The position numbers and the translations under genes are program-made. A DNA stretch of 64,000 nt from an uncultured Flavobacteriaceae bacterium (GTDB lineage: Bacteria > Bacteroidota > Bacteroidia > Flavobacteriales > Flavobacteriaceae): assembly GCA_947503105.1 (NCBI GenBank), contig CANNCM010000001.1, positions 372,001-436,000 on the forward strand, given 5' to 3'. This document shows positions 1 to 10,516 of this stretch, one piece after another. Each line of letters opens with the position of its first letter. The stretch's first letter is position 1. Below the pieces are notes generated by a model, which was not told the origin of the DNA, made no database searches, and saw only the letters and a program-made list of their open reading frames with translations.

Positions 1-246
1 GTGATTTTGAAAGGAACACGAGTAGATGGTATTTATTCTGCTGATCCAGAAAAAGATGCAACAGCGAGTAAGTTCAACTCTATAAGCTTTGATGATGTTT
101 TAAGTAAAGGATTAAAAGTTATGGATACCACAGCATTTACGCTGAGTCAAGAAAATGAACTCCCCATCATTGTTTTTGATATGAATAAAAAAGGAAATTT
201 ATTAAAAATTGTTTCCGGAGAACAAATAGGAACTACAGTAAGTTAA
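1..246 (+). CDS. pyrH: UMP kinase, C-terminal part
   Basis: C-terminal 81 residues of uridylate kinase, which phosphorylates UMP to UDP in pyrimidine nucleotide synthesis. The gene is cut by the window start, so the GTG at base 1 is an internal codon. The piece carries the typical [11 protein letters not shown] segment, where the family binds nucleotide, and the late segment around [11 protein letters not shown]. The reading frame runs without a break to the stop. frr follows 7 bp downstream, the standard pyrH-frr pair seen across bacteria, which supports the call. Confidence 0.95.
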   Translation: MILKGTRVDGIYSADPEKDATASKFNSISFDDVLSKGLKVMDTTAFTLSQENELPIIVFDMNKKGNLLKIVSGEQIGTTVS

Positions 247-253
247 TTGAAAA

Positions 254-811
254 ATGAACGAAGACATTGAATTTATCCTCGATAGCACCAAGGAAGCCAT
301 GGAAAAGGCTTTGAATCACCTTGAAAAACAATTTGTAAATATCCGTGCTGGAAAAGCAAGCCCAGCAATGTTGGGAAGTGTTACTGTAGATTATTATGGT
401 ACACAAACCCCACTATCTCAAGTGGCAAACGTCAACACCCCCGATGGTCGTACCATAACAGTTCAGCCGTGGGAAAAAAATATGCTTCAAGATATTGAAC
501 ATGCTATAATGGTGGCCAATCTAGGTTTCAATCCTATGAATAATGGCGAAAGTATCATCATTAATGTACCGCCTCTTACAGAAGAACGCCGACGCGAACT
601 TGCAAAACAAGCGAAATCTGAAACTGAAGATGCAAAAATATCTATTAGAGGGGCGCGAAAAGAAGCCAATAATGAGCTAAAAAAACTTAGTGACATCTCT
701 GAAGATTTGAAAAAAAATACCGAGGCCGATATCCAGCAAATGACCGATGCTCATATTACAAAATCTGATGCGCTTTTTGTTGCCAAGGAAAAAGAAATCC
801 TTACGGTTTAA
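254..811 (+). CDS. frr: Ribosome recycling factor
   Basis: Ribosome recycling factor of 185 aa, the normal family length. It splits the post-termination 70S ribosome together with EF-G. The conserved NIRAGKASPAML stretch is near residues 30-40, and the RRRELAKQAK helix typical of domain I is in the second half. It lies 7 bp after pyrH and is probably cotranscribed with it. The ATG at 254 gives the usual N-terminal length. Confidence 0.97.
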   Translation: MNEDIEFILDSTKEAMEKALNHLEKQFVNIRAGKASPAMLGSVTVDYYGTQTPLSQVANVNTPDGRTITVQPWEKNMLQDIEHAIMVANLGFNPMNNGESIIINVPPLTEERRRELAKQAKSETEDAKISIRGARKEANNELKKLSDISEDLKKNTEADIQQMTDAHITKSDALFVAKEKEILTV

Positions 812-920
812 TTCACCCGTCTTGTAAAAATTAATTTAACTTTTTTTTAAAAAAGGCGCTCCTAAATTATGCATCATAATCAGTTGGATTTCCATACCTT
901 TGACGACTTCAAAATAAGGT

Positions 921-3314
921 ATGTTTAAAGTATTAACTTCAGGTTTTTGGGAGGCTGTTGCACGACTTATTTTACGCAACAGAATTATCATCCTAATTTT
1001 AATTGGGCTAGGTACAGGTCTCATGATATCTCAATGGGGTAAAATGCGATTCACCTATACGGAAGCCAACTTGCTGCCAGACCGTCACCCAATTAATCTT
1101 GAATACAATACCTTTTTAGATGTTTTTGGAGAGGAAGGTAATGTCATTGTTTTAGGTGTGAAAGATAGCACACTGCTTTCTATAGAAAAACTCAATGCCT
1201 GGAATACGTTTTGTAAATCTTTTCAAAACAATGATAATATTGAAGCCATTATTACACTTCAAGACCTAAGAAAATTAACAAAAAACAAAAAGAGTAAACA
1301 ATTTGATTTTGAGTCAATTATCAATGACTCTATCCGTTCCAAACAAGAACTAGAACAACTGAAAAAAACATTATTTTCAGATTTCCCATTTTATGATGAG
1401 ATTCTTTACAATAAAGACTCCAAAGCAATACGCTCTATTGTTTACATGAAAAAAGCTATAGTTAATACTTCCGTAAGAAAAGAATTTATTATGGAAGAAT
1501 TAATTCCGAAAATTGAAGCTTTTGAAAAAGAAACCAATCTAAACGTCAGAGCATCGGGGATGCCCTATGTTCGAACACTCAATTCCCAGAATATAATCGA
1601 TGAAATTGAAGTCTTTATTTTGGCTGCTATACTTATTACTTCTCTTATTTTCTACTTATTTTTTCGATCCTACCGAGCGACATTCATTTCTATGTGTGTT
1701 GTTGTTATCGGGGTCATGTGGACGTTTGGAATATTAGGACTACTAGAATATGAAATTACAGTACTCACAGCACTCATACCACCACTAATCATTGTCATCG
1801 GTGTCCCGAATTGTATTTTCTTAATCAATAAATACCAACATGAAGTGAACAAACATGGCAATAAAGCCAAATCGCTTCAACGTGTCATTACAAAAGTGGG
1901 AAATGCAACCCTAATGACTAACACAACAACAGCCTCTGGTTTTGCTACATTTGTGATTACTCAAAGCAAACTTCTTACAGAATTTGGAACTGTAGCGTCA
2001 TTAAGTATTATGGCAATTTTTATTCTATGTCTGCTTATTATTCCAATTGTTTACAGCTATATGCCCATGCCTAAAGAGAAACATTTGGAACACCTTAATA
2101 AGCGATGGATTACCAAATTGGGAGACTGGATAGAACACACTGTAAAGCACAAAAACATTACTATTTATTCCATTTCGCTCGTTTTATTAATTGCTAGTAT
2201 TATTGGAATTTATCAGATAAAAACGTCTGGAAGTTTATTGGAAGACATGCCTAAAAGTGCAGAATTTTTTAAAGATATTGAATTTTATGAAAAAGAATTT
2301 AATGGAGTGATGCCATTAGAAATTCTAATTGACACGAAACGTAAAAAAGGAGTTTTAAAAAGATCTACATTAAAAAAAATGAACGCTCTAGAGGAGGTTA
2401 TTCAAGAAATTCCTGAACTCTCCAAACCAGTTTCTGTTGTGGGGCTTGTCAAATATGCCAAGCAAGCGTATTATAATGGAAATCCAAAATACTATCAATT
2501 GCCCACTGCTCAAGAAAATGCATTCATTTTATCGTATGCGAAAAACACGACAAACGATGTGAGTTTGCTAGAAAGTTATGTGGACTCTACAGGACAATAT
2601 GCACGCATTACAACATTTATGAAAAATGCTGAAATTGATAAAATGGAACGCATAGAAGAACGCTTAAATGAGAAAATCAACTCACTATTTCCTGAAGATC
2701 GCTACACTGTAACTTTGACAGGAAAAGCGTTTTTATTTCAAAAGGGAACCCGTTTTCTCGTTCGAAATTTAATCCTCTCACTGGCATTGGCCATCATCCT
2801 CATTTCATTGTTTATGGCCTTCATGTTTAGATCCTTTAGAATGATTATTATTTCTTTGATCCCAAACCTTCTCCCGCTTTTAGTAACTGCAGGCGTAATG
2901 GGCTATTTGGGAGTGCCAATAAAGCCATCCACGATCTTAGTATTTAGTATTGCGTTCGGAATTTCGGTTGACGACACCATTCACTTTTTGGCAAAATATA
3001 GACAAGAATTACTGGCAAACCATTGGCGTATAAAAAAATCTGTTTTTGCAGCATTAAGAGAAACTGGGGTCAGTATGTTTTATACCTCAATTGTGTTGTT
3101 CTTTGGATTTTCGGTATTCATCACCTCCAACTTTGGAGGCACCGTTGCGCTAGGTGCTCTTATCTCTGGGACTCTATTGCTTGCAATGATGGCCAATTTG
3201 TTGCTTTTACCAGTATTACTGTTATCCCTAGAACGCAGTATTGCTAATAAGCAAGTTCTGAAAGAACCACCACTGAATATCATCCCAGAGATTGAAGATA
3301 CCAAAGAAGAATAA
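921..3314 (+). CDS. RND/MMPL-family exporter
   Basis: Large inner-membrane transporter of 797 aa, resembling the MMPL or HAE3 branch of the RND superfamily. Hydrophobicity shows one TM helix near residues 18-38, a long periplasmic loop, a cluster of about five helices near 225-400, another single helix near 410-435, a second large loop, and a final five-helix cluster near 620-780. This duplicated 1+5 layout is the family hallmark. The last cluster holds the GISVDDTIHFLAKY segment, typical of the proton-relay helix. The substrate cannot be told from sequence; lipids or hydrophobic compounds are the usual cargo. It sits alone between frr and asnS. Confidence 0.85.
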   Translation: MFKVLTSGFWEAVARLILRNRIIILILIGLGTGLMISQWGKMRFTYTEANLLPDRHPINLEYNTFLDVFGEEGNVIVLGVKDSTLLSIEKLNAWNTFCKSFQNNDNIEAIITLQDLRKLTKNKKSKQFDFESIINDSIRSKQELEQLKKTLFSDFPFYDEILYNKDSKAIRSIVYMKKAIVNTSVRKEFIMEELIPKIEAFEKETNLNVRASGMPYVRTLNSQNIIDEIEVFILAAILITSLIFYLFFRSYRATFISMCVVVIGVMWTFGILGLLEYEITVLTALIPPLIIVIGVPNCIFLINKYQHEVNKHGNKAKSLQRVITKVGNATLMTNTTTASGFATFVITQSKLLTEFGTVASLSIMAIFILCLLIIPIVYSYMPMPKEKHLEHLNKRWITKLGDWIEHTVKHKNITIYSISLVLLIASIIGIYQIKTSGSLLEDMPKSAEFFKDIEFYEKEFNGVMPLEILIDTKRKKGVLKRSTLKKMNALEEVIQEIPELSKPVSVVGLVKYAKQAYYNGNPKYYQLPTAQENAFILSYAKNTTNDVSLLESYVDSTGQYARITTFMKNAEIDKMERIEERLNEKINSLFPEDRYTVTLTGKAFLFQKGTRFLVRNLILSLALAIILISLFMAFMFRSFRMIIISLIPNLLPLLVTAGVMGYLGVPIKPSTILVFSIAFGISVDDTIHFLAKYRQELLANHWRIKKSVFAALRETGVSMFYTSIVLFFGFSVFITSNFGGTVALGALISGTLLLAMMANLLLLPVLLLSLERSIANKQVLKEPPLNIIPEIEDTKEE

Positions 3315-3368
3315 ATATCCTTTTCTTTGTTTCTAAAGTTTTATATTTGTGGCTAATTTTAGTTACAC

Positions 3369-4811
3369 ATGATTACCAGTACAGTAGCAGAACTTTTTGC
3401 ACAAGACATAAAGCACATAGAAGTAGAGGTCAAAGGATGGGTTAAATCTTTTAGAGCAAATCGATTTATTGCCTTGAATGACGGCTCTACACTACGAAAC
3501 ATCCAATGTGTAGTAGATTTTGAATCTATGGAAGACAGCCTGCTGAAACGCATTACAACAGCTGCGGCAGTCCATATAAAAGGAAGTCTTGTAGAGAGTC
3601 AAGGTAAAGGACAAGATGTAGAAATTCAGGTTTCTAGTATAGAACTCCTCGGAGATGCAGACCCCGAATTGGTCTCAAAAACAATTTTACAACCAAAACG
3701 ACACTCTTTAGAATTCTTGCGCGAACAGGCTCACCTTCGAGCACGTACCAATACTTTTGGTGCTGTTATGCGTTTACGCTCTTCGCTATCATTTGCTGTT
3801 CACGATTACTTTCATAAAAATGGATTCAATTATATGCATGCCCCCATTATCACTGGAAGTGATGCCGAAGGAGCTGGCGAAATGTTTCGGGTAACAACAT
3901 TAGATCCAAAAAATCCACCACTAACAGATTCTGGAGAAATAGATTATACAAAAGATTTTTTTGGAAAAGAAACGAACCTTACAGTATCGGGGCAATTAGA
4001 AGCAGAAACCTACGCCATGGCACTTGGTAAAGTCTATACATTTGGACCAACTTTTAGAGCCGAAAACTCCAACACTTCTAGACACCTTGCCGAATTTTGG
4101 ATGATAGAACCCGAAGTTGCATTTATGGACTTAGAAGGAAATATGGATCTTGCAGAAGATTTCTTAAAATATGTGATCCGTTATGTCCTCAAAAACAATG
4201 AAGAAGATCTTGCTTTTCTTGAGCAACGCCTAGAACAAGAAGAAAAATCAAAGCCACAAAATGAACGTAGCGCCATGCGTTTAACAGAAAAATTAAAATT
4301 TGTTTTAGACAATAATTTTAAACGCGTCAGTTATTCAGAAGCAATTGATATTTTAAGAAACAGCAAACCCAATAAAAAGAAAAAATTCAAATATCCAATC
4401 CAAGAATGGGGTGCAGATTTACAGAGTGAGCACGAACGCTTTTTAGTTGAAAAACACTTCAAATGCCCTGTTATATTATTTGATTATCCCGCCAATATCA
4501 AAGCATTTTATATGCGCTTGAATGAAGACGGAAAAACGGTACGCGCCATGGACATTCTCTTTCCTGGAATTGGAGAAATTGTAGGTGGATCGCAACGTGA
4601 AGAGCGCCTAGAAGTCCTAAAAGAAAAGATGGCAGCACTCGATATTCCAGAAGAAGAGCTTTGGTGGTATTTAGATCTTAGAACATACGGAACTGCTGTA
4701 CATTCTGGATTTGGACTTGGTTTTGAAAGACTCGTCATGTTTGCTACAGGAATGAGCAACATCAGAGATGTTATTCCATACCCAAGAACGCCATTAAATG
4801 CCGAATTTTAG
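3369..4811 (+). CDS. asnS: Asparaginyl-tRNA synthetase
   Basis: Class IIb aminoacyl-tRNA synthetase of 480 aa that charges tRNA-Asn. An N-terminal OB-fold anticodon-binding domain (about residues 1-110) precedes the catalytic domain. Class II motif 2 is seen around TFGPTFRAENSNTSRH, and motif 3 around GFGLGFERLVMF near the C-terminus. The SGQLEAETYAMALG segment is typical of AsnRS. A TATATTTG sequence at 3342-3349 matches the Bacteroidota -7 promoter box (TAnnTTTG), though I see no well-spaced -33 box. Probably its own transcription unit. Confidence 0.97.
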   Translation: MITSTVAELFAQDIKHIEVEVKGWVKSFRANRFIALNDGSTLRNIQCVVDFESMEDSLLKRITTAAAVHIKGSLVESQGKGQDVEIQVSSIELLGDADPELVSKTILQPKRHSLEFLREQAHLRARTNTFGAVMRLRSSLSFAVHDYFHKNGFNYMHAPIITGSDAEGAGEMFRVTTLDPKNPPLTDSGEIDYTKDFFGKETNLTVSGQLEAETYAMALGKVYTFGPTFRAENSNTSRHLAEFWMIEPEVAFMDLEGNMDLAEDFLKYVIRYVLKNNEEDLAFLEQRLEQEEKSKPQNERSAMRLTEKLKFVLDNNFKRVSYSEAIDILRNSKPNKKKKFKYPIQEWGADLQSEHERFLVEKHFKCPVILFDYPANIKAFYMRLNEDGKTVRAMDILFPGIGEIVGGSQREERLEVLKEKMAALDIPEEELWWYLDLRTYGTAVHSGFGLGFERLVMFATGMSNIRDVIPYPRTPLNAEF

Positions 4812-4903
4812 GTGCTATTCAAGCAATAATGCAAGAATTAATCAAAACTAGAGCTCAAGATTCTCAATTGTTTTTTTTAATTTTATACAAACCCAAATAA
4901 GCA

Positions 4904-6358
4904 ATGCTAAAGCAGTACTTACAATTTAAACTATCACAAAAACTGTCTCCACAACAGATTCAGTTAATGAAACTCATTCAGTTACCAACCCAAGCATTTG
5001 AGCAACGCCTCAAACAAGAACTGGAAGAAAACCCTGCTTTGGAACGCGGTAAAGACAAAGAAACAGATGATTTTGATGATGCCTTTTCCGATCAAGATTT
5101 TGGAGATAACGAACACATTGAGGCCAATGATATCAATGTGGATGAATACCTCAGCGATGATGAAATTCCTGCATACAGACTGCACGCCAATAATTATAGT
5201 GCCGATGATGACTCCAAAACAATTCCTTATGCGGCTGGAACCTCATTCACACAACAACTTACAGATCAGCTCAATACATTTCGACTCAAAGATGATGATT
5301 ATCAAATTGCCAAATTTCTTATTGGAAGTATAGACGATAGCGGCTATATCCGCAGACCATTGTTAGATCTAATGGACGATTTGGCCTTTACACAAAATAT
5401 TTATACCGATATTGAAACCATTGAAAAGGTTTTAAAAGTTGTACAGCAACTTGATCCTGCTGGAGTAGGTGCTAGAGATTTGCAAGAATGTCTTTTGATT
5501 CAATTACAAAGAAAAGTACAAACGCCAAATACCGAGCTTGCAGCAGCAATGATCGAGAATGCATTTGAACAATTCACAAAAAAACATTATCAAAAACTTC
5601 TCAAGAAATTTGACATTACGGAAATTCAACTCAAAGATGCTGTTTTGGAAATTGAACGATTGAACCCCAAACCTGGCAGCTCCTTTTCTAATAACTTGCG
5701 TTCTATAGAGCATGTTGTTCCAGACTTCACCATTAAGATTGTAGAGGGCAAATTGGAACTTACACTCAATGGCCGAAATGCGCCAGAATTGCACGTTTCA
5801 AAATCTTACAATGAAATGTTGCTTGGCTATAAAGCTTCAAAAGAAAAATCTAAGGCACAAAAGGAAGCTGTTTTGTTTATCAAACAAAAACTCGATGCTG
5901 CTAAGTGGTTTATTGATGCCATCCGACAACGACAACAAACATTACTTCTTACAATGAGTGCCATAATGCACTATCAAAAAGCATACTTCTTGTCTGGCGA
6001 TGAAGAACAACTTCGCCCGATGATCCTTAAAGATATTGCCGATGAAATAGAAATGGATGTCTCTACAATCTCTAGAGTAGCCAATAGCAAATATGTAGAT
6101 ACGCCCTATGGCACTAAACTCATAAAAGAATTCTTTAGTGAATCGATGACCAATGATCAAGGCGAAGAAGTCTCTACACGAGAAATTAAAAGTATTTTGA
6201 AAACCGTAATTTCTGAAGAAGACAAGAAAAAACCTTTGACGGACGAAAAGCTTGCGAAAATTCTTAAGGAAAAAGGGTACCCCATTGCACGGCGTACTGT
6301 GGCAAAATACAGAGAACAACTTGACCTTCCTGTAGCCAGGTTGCGTAAAGAAATTTAG
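4904..6358 (+). CDS. rpoN: RNA polymerase sigma-54 factor
   Basis: Sigma-54 of 484 aa. The N-terminal Q- and L-rich region I (residues 1-50) contacts enhancer-binding activators. It is followed by the acidic linker, core-binding domain, HTH (VSTISRVANSKYVDTPYG) and the diagnostic RpoN box ARRTVAKYRE at about residues 462-471, which reads the -24 promoter element. Length and domain order are normal. The stop codon meets the convergent umuD end almost exactly, with no room for a separate terminator. Confidence 0.97.
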   Translation: MLKQYLQFKLSQKLSPQQIQLMKLIQLPTQAFEQRLKQELEENPALERGKDKETDDFDDAFSDQDFGDNEHIEANDINVDEYLSDDEIPAYRLHANNYSADDDSKTIPYAAGTSFTQQLTDQLNTFRLKDDDYQIAKFLIGSIDDSGYIRRPLLDLMDDLAFTQNIYTDIETIEKVLKVVQQLDPAGVGARDLQECLLIQLQRKVQTPNTELAAAMIENAFEQFTKKHYQKLLKKFDITEIQLKDAVLEIERLNPKPGSSFSNNLRSIEHVVPDFTIKIVEGKLELTLNGRNAPELHVSKSYNEMLLGYKASKEKSKAQKEAVLFIKQKLDAAKWFIDAIRQRQQTLLLTMSAIMHYQKAYFLSGDEEQLRPMILKDIADEIEMDVSTISRVANSKYVDTPYGTKLIKEFFSESMTNDQGEEVSTREIKSILKTVISEEDKKKPLTDEKLAKILKEKGYPIARRTVAKYREQLDLPVARLRKEI

Positions 6359-6359
6359 G

Positions 6360-6803
6360 CTATACTTTTTTTATCACATTGGTAACAATACCCCATATAA
6401 CAAAGTCATTCTCAGGGGTGATTTGTATCGGCTTGTAGTGTTTATTCTCTGGCTGCAACCAAACCTCTCCTTTTTCAACTTTTAATCGTTTTACTGTAAA
6501 CTCTCCATCCAAAAAACAAACAGCTATTCTATTGTGCTCTGGGGTGAGACTTCTATCTATAACCAATAAATCATTATCATTCAATCCAGCATCTATCATC
6601 GATTGACCGCTTACTCGTGCAAAAAAAGTGGCTTCTTTGTTTTTAATTAGTTCGGAATCTAATGACAATCGGTCTTGCTTAAAATCATCGGCAGGCGAAG
6701 GAAATCCTGCAGAGATCCCTGTATCAAAATAAATGGCTCCTAAGTTGTTTTCTGGTGGTGTTGGAATAAAAAAAGTTAAAGCTTGATCGGTTTTTTTTGA
6801 CAT
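6360..6803 (-). CDS. umuD: UmuD-like SOS mutagenesis protein
   Basis: LexA/UmuD-type S24 peptidase. I chose the ATG at 6803, giving 147 aa that begin MSKKTDQ; the longer ORF starts well inside umuC. It keeps the Ala32-Gly33 self-cleavage site in SAGFPSP, the nucleophile Ser68 in SGQSM and the general-base Lys105 in TVKRL. There is no N-terminal HTH, so this is UmuD rather than LexA. The cleaved form associates with UmuC as a lesion-bypass polymerase. The start overlaps the 3' end of umuC by 28 bp, so the pair should be cotranscribed, with umuC first. Confidence 0.92.
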   Translation of the reverse strand: MSKKTDQALTFFIPTPPENNLGAIYFDTGISAGFPSPADDFKQDRLSLDSELIKNKEATFFARVSGQSMIDAGLNDNDLLVIDRSLTPEHNRIAVCFLDGEFTVKRLKVEKGEVWLQPENKHYKPIQITPENDFVIWGIVTNVIKKV

Positions 6804-8056
6804 TGAACTGTAATTATATCTTTTAAATTGGTGGTGTACTGTGGCGATAAATGATTTTGGCGCATTTTCCACAGACGTGTTAAATCTTGATTGGCTAATT
6901 TAAGTTTTGGTGCTTGGAATTTTTTATTAATATGATCTATGGTACGCATTAAAGGTTTGTGTCGCGGGTCTTCGTGCTCGAACAGTTGTAATTGATGGTT
7001 GTGTGTCGGAACAATTCCTGTAAGAATTACTCCCGCTTTTTTGTAGTAAATTCCTTTTTTGTAGAGAGAACTAATTGCCTTTACAGCAGCTGAGCTAAGA
7101 ATCAAGCTTGAATCCGTAGGAAAAGGAATACTTACCATTGTACTTGCTCGATATTGCTCGGTATTTGTTTTGAAGCGATCACTGCGCAAAAAAACAATCA
7201 ACATATGACAACTTGAATTTTGACGACGTAATTTTTCGGCACAGCTCATTGTAAAGGTAGATATGCGCTCCTTTAAATCGGTAAGGTCTGTAAGTGTTGT
7301 TTCAAAACTTCTGGTGGTTGCTATAGCACGTTTATTTTTGACGTGTTCCATGTCTATTTTAGAAATTCCTTCTAAATCTTTCTTCAACTTCCATTGGGTG
7401 ATAGAAAATGTTTTTCGAACCCAAAGATCAGGGAGCTGTACAAAGTCATAGGCCGTTTTACATTGTTTTTGAGCCAAGCGCTTGCTCAGCGCATAGCCAA
7501 TGCCCCATACTTTATCAATGGATGTCCATTTTAGAGCTTTGATGCGTTTTTCTTCGCTATCAATACTATAAACGCCTCCTGTTTCTTTAGGAAATTTTCG
7601 AGCGATTTTGTTGGCAATTTTACAAAGGGCTTTTGTCGGTGCAATTCCTACACAAGTTGGAATTCCGGTCCATTTCAAAATACGATTACGAATCTCATGC
7701 CCATAGGCCTTTAAATCATATTCCTCAAATCCTTTAAATTGCAAAAAAGCTTCATCAATACTATACACCTCAACATCGGGAGTAAACTGCTCCAAAATAC
7801 CCATCACACGACTACTCATGTCGCCGTATAGTGGATAATTTGATGAAAAAACACGTACATCGTGTTCCTTAAAAAATGCTTTGTACTTAAATGCAGGAGC
7901 GCCCATAGGAAGACCAAGTGCTTTGACCTCATCACTTCGTGCAACAACACAGCCGTCATTATTAGATAGAACAGCAATGGGTTTGCCTTGCAAACTAGGG
8001 TCAAAAACCCGTTCACAAGATGCATAAAAGTTGTTACAATCGACCAAAGCAAACAT
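6776..8056 (-). CDS. umuC: Y-family DNA polymerase V catalytic subunit
   Basis: Translesion polymerase of 426 aa. It begins [18 protein letters not shown], the Y-family N-terminus with the first catalytic Asp. The second motif, YSIDEAFL, carries the Asp-Glu pair near residues 100-107. The C-terminal third matches UmuC little-finger and tail sequence (around HNHQLQLFE). It lies upstream of and overlaps umuD, the reverse of the E. coli gene order. I found no convincing LexA operator upstream by eye; the 8057-8218 gap is AT-rich and shared with the divergent TonB receptor gene. Confidence 0.95.
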   Translation of the reverse strand: MFALVDCNNFYASCERVFDPSLQGKPIAVLSNNDGCVVARSDEVKALGLPMGAPAFKYKAFFKEHDVRVFSSNYPLYGDMSSRVMGILEQFTPDVEVYSIDEAFLQFKGFEEYDLKAYGHEIRNRILKWTGIPTCVGIAPTKALCKIANKIARKFPKETGGVYSIDSEEKRIKALKWTSIDKVWGIGYALSKRLAQKQCKTAYDFVQLPDLWVRKTFSITQWKLKKDLEGISKIDMEHVKNKRAIATTRSFETTLTDLTDLKERISTFTMSCAEKLRRQNSSCHMLIVFLRSDRFKTNTEQYRASTMVSIPFPTDSSLILSSAAVKAISSLYKKGIYYKKAGVILTGIVPTHNHQLQLFEHEDPRHKPLMRTIDHINKKFQAPKLKLANQDLTRLWKMRQNHLSPQYTTNLKDIITVQCQKKPIKL

Positions 8057-8218
8057 GAGCTAAAGGTACCGTATTTCTATTTTTTTTGAAAGTAGAAATT
8101 GTACTTTATTTTAATTTAAAGCGAAACATTTGACAGTATTTCTTCAATAATTTTTAGCTTAGCTTGTAGATTTATATACCTTTGCCACTTCTTTTGAAAC
8201 TTACTAAAATAGTTTAAA

Positions 8219-10027
8219 ATGAAAATGACATTTAGAATATTGCTGCTTATTGGAAGTTTTACTGGGCAATACAGTATGGCTCAACAGATGGAATCATTAG
8301 ATTCAATCACGATTAAATCGACAAGAATAGACTTGCCTTTTAAAGATAATTCAAGAACAATTAGCGTAATTAGTGCGGAAGTTATTGAACAAAGCCCTGC
8401 CACAAATCTAGCAGAACTCTTACAACAAGAGGCCGGTATAGACATTCGCCGTCAAGGGGTCAATGGGATGCAATCGGACTTGTATATTCGTGGGGGAAGT
8501 TTCGATCAAACGCTTTTGCTTATAGATGGTATAAAAGTAGAAGATCCGCAAACAGGACATCATACTTTAAATATTGCGTTGCCTTTAGAGGTAATCAAGC
8601 GCATCGAAATCATCAAAGGACCAGCAGCACGGATTTTTGGCCAAAATGCATTTACGGGTGCTATAAATATTGTCACCAAATCTAAGGATAATTTAAAAAA
8701 TAATGTGAGCTTTCAATTGGGGTCATTCAACCAGCAGCATTCATCGGCTACGCTTGGAAAAAGCTTAGGGAATACAAATCTTATGGGGCATGCCTCCGTC
8801 AATAGCTCTGATGGATACCGTTATAATACAGATTTCAATAATCAAAATTACTTTCTAAAAAGTAGCTTTAATACGCATACAAACCCCATTGATATTATTG
8901 CAACTTTTTCGGAGCGTCAATTTGGAGGCAATCAGTTTTATGCTATTGATGCCAAAGAACAATACGAAGAAACTCAGAGTAGTTTGGTGGGTATTTCTAC
9001 TAGCTGGAATCGTGGGCGATTGAAGATTTCGCCACAACTCTACTGGAAACGCAATCAAGACCTGTATTTATACATTAGAAATAGGCCTTCTGTATATAGA
9101 AATTTACATATTTCCAATAAAATAGGGGCACAAGTAAATGCCTCTTATGATTCAAAATTAGGTGTTACTGGGTTTGGTATTGATGTTGCAAAAGTAGACA
9201 TGAACAGTAATCGTTTGGGGGATAGAAATCGCTGGACGGGAAATTTCTTTTTAGAACATCGGTTTTCATTTTTAGAAGATAAACTAGATGTTACTCCTGG
9301 TGTTGCTATAAATTATTTTTCAGAATTTGATTTTAATGCTTTCCCAGGAATTGATTTGGGTTATACCATAAACAAAAATTTTAGGGCATATGCCAATGCA
9401 GGTTATACGTATCGTGTTCCAACATATAACGATCTTTATTATGTTGGTAGCAAGGATGTTGGAAATGAGAATTTGGTTCCCGAAAAAGCAATTTCTGAGG
9501 AAGTTGGTTTGAAATATTTTGGCAAAAAAATGACAGCTTCAATTGCATTTTTCAATAGAGATTCTGACAACTTGATCGATTACACAAAAGAAAATGAAGA
9601 CGACAAATGGCAATCTAACAACCTCAAAAGCTTAAACTCTAACGGGATAGAATTGCAGTTTGCCTCGCCTTTTAATATTGGACAGTACACACAAAATTTC
9701 AACTTTGGGTACACCTACCTAAATGAAGACTTAAAAGCAGTCCGTTCAAATTTTTCAAAATACATCATCAACTCTTTGAAGCATCATTTTACTGCAAATT
9801 TAAGGACTCAGTTTACAAAAAACCTGTCTCAGAGTATTGTTTATAAGTATGCCGAAAGAGCAACGGGCGAAAGCTATGGCGTAGTCGATGCACAATTGAA
9901 ACTTATGATTTCAGGATTGGAACTTAGTATTAGTGGGAATAATATTTTTAATGCTACATATGTAGAAACTGGCATTGTGCCTATGCCAAAAGGCAATGTT
10001 CTATTTGGCCTTCGTGCCTTTTTTTAG
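8219..10027 (+). CDS. TonB-dependent outer-membrane receptor (BtuB-like)
   Basis: Outer-membrane receptor of 602 aa. A signal peptide ends near residue 21 (SMAQQ), with a short TonB-box-like stretch after it. A plug domain follows (about 40-155, including DLYIRGGSFDQTLLLIDG and RIEIIKGPAARIFGQNAF), then a beta-barrel that ends in the aromatic tail FGLRAFF. The size and the lack of an N-terminal carboxypeptidase-regulatory domain resemble BtuB- or siderophore-type receptors. The ligand is not predictable. TACCTTTG at 8177-8184 is a plausible -7 promoter box. There is no SusD partner nearby, so it is not a polysaccharide utilization pair. Confidence 0.88.
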   Translation: MKMTFRILLLIGSFTGQYSMAQQMESLDSITIKSTRIDLPFKDNSRTISVISAEVIEQSPATNLAELLQQEAGIDIRRQGVNGMQSDLYIRGGSFDQTLLLIDGIKVEDPQTGHHTLNIALPLEVIKRIEIIKGPAARIFGQNAFTGAINIVTKSKDNLKNNVSFQLGSFNQQHSSATLGKSLGNTNLMGHASVNSSDGYRYNTDFNNQNYFLKSSFNTHTNPIDIIATFSERQFGGNQFYAIDAKEQYEETQSSLVGISTSWNRGRLKISPQLYWKRNQDLYLYIRNRPSVYRNLHISNKIGAQVNASYDSKLGVTGFGIDVAKVDMNSNRLGDRNRWTGNFFLEHRFSFLEDKLDVTPGVAINYFSEFDFNAFPGIDLGYTINKNFRAYANAGYTYRVPTYNDLYYVGSKDVGNENLVPEKAISEEVGLKYFGKKMTASIAFFNRDSDNLIDYTKENEDDKWQSNNLKSLNSNGIELQFASPFNIGQYTQNFNFGYTYLNEDLKAVRSNFSKYIINSLKHHFTANLRTQFTKNLSQSIVYKYAERATGESYGVVDAQLKLMISGLELSISGNNIFNATYVETGIVPMPKGNVLFGLRAFF

Positions 10028-10039
10028 AAACATCACGAT

Positions 10040-10516
10040 TTAGTTAAAAAGCTGATTGACTTTTTCATATACAAGATGAGATTCCCATCCTCTGTAAAGG
10101 AGATAGTCTGCCAGTTTTTTCTTTTTCTTTAGTTTAGAACTTCCTGTGATTGAAGCTGCTTTTCTGTTGGCAAGGGCATCAAAAGTAGCTTTATAATCGT
10201 CTTCAGAGATTTGATTTAAAGCTGTATTTATAATATATTTTGAAATCTGTCGATGCTTTAGTTCTGAGACTAAACGTCGTCTTCCCCATTTTTTTATTCT
10301 AAATTTTCCTCGAACATACGCCATTGCAAAACGTTCTTCATTCAAAAAATTTTCTTCAATAAGTACGATGATAATTTGTTCTGATGCTTGCGGAATCATT
10401 TGCATCTGCTTGAGTTTTTGGGCTACTTCTTTGTGGCAACGGTCTTGATATGAACAATACTTTTTGAGTTTGGCTAGTGCGTCTTCAACAGTGTATGTTT
10501 TTTTTGCAGGAGCCAT
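10040..10516 (-). CDS. recX: RecX-family regulatory protein
   Basis: RecX-like protein of 158 aa, which in other bacteria limits RecA filament growth. It has the three-helix repeats of the family, including the CHKEVAQKLKQM motif, NEERFAMAYVRGKFRIKKWGRRRL near the middle and LLYRGWESHLVYEKVNQ at the end. The start codon overlaps the stop of the upstream TonB receptor gene (TAATG), so it is translationally coupled to it. This is the last gene of the porZ-recO-receptor-recX run. Confidence 0.9.
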   Translation of the reverse strand: MAPAKKTYTVEDALAKLKKYCSYQDRCHKEVAQKLKQMQMIPQASEQIIIVLIEENFLNEERFAMAYVRGKFRIKKWGRRRLVSELKHRQISKYIINTALNQISEDDYKATFDALANRKAASITGSSKLKKKKKLADYLLYRGWESHLVYEKVNQLFN

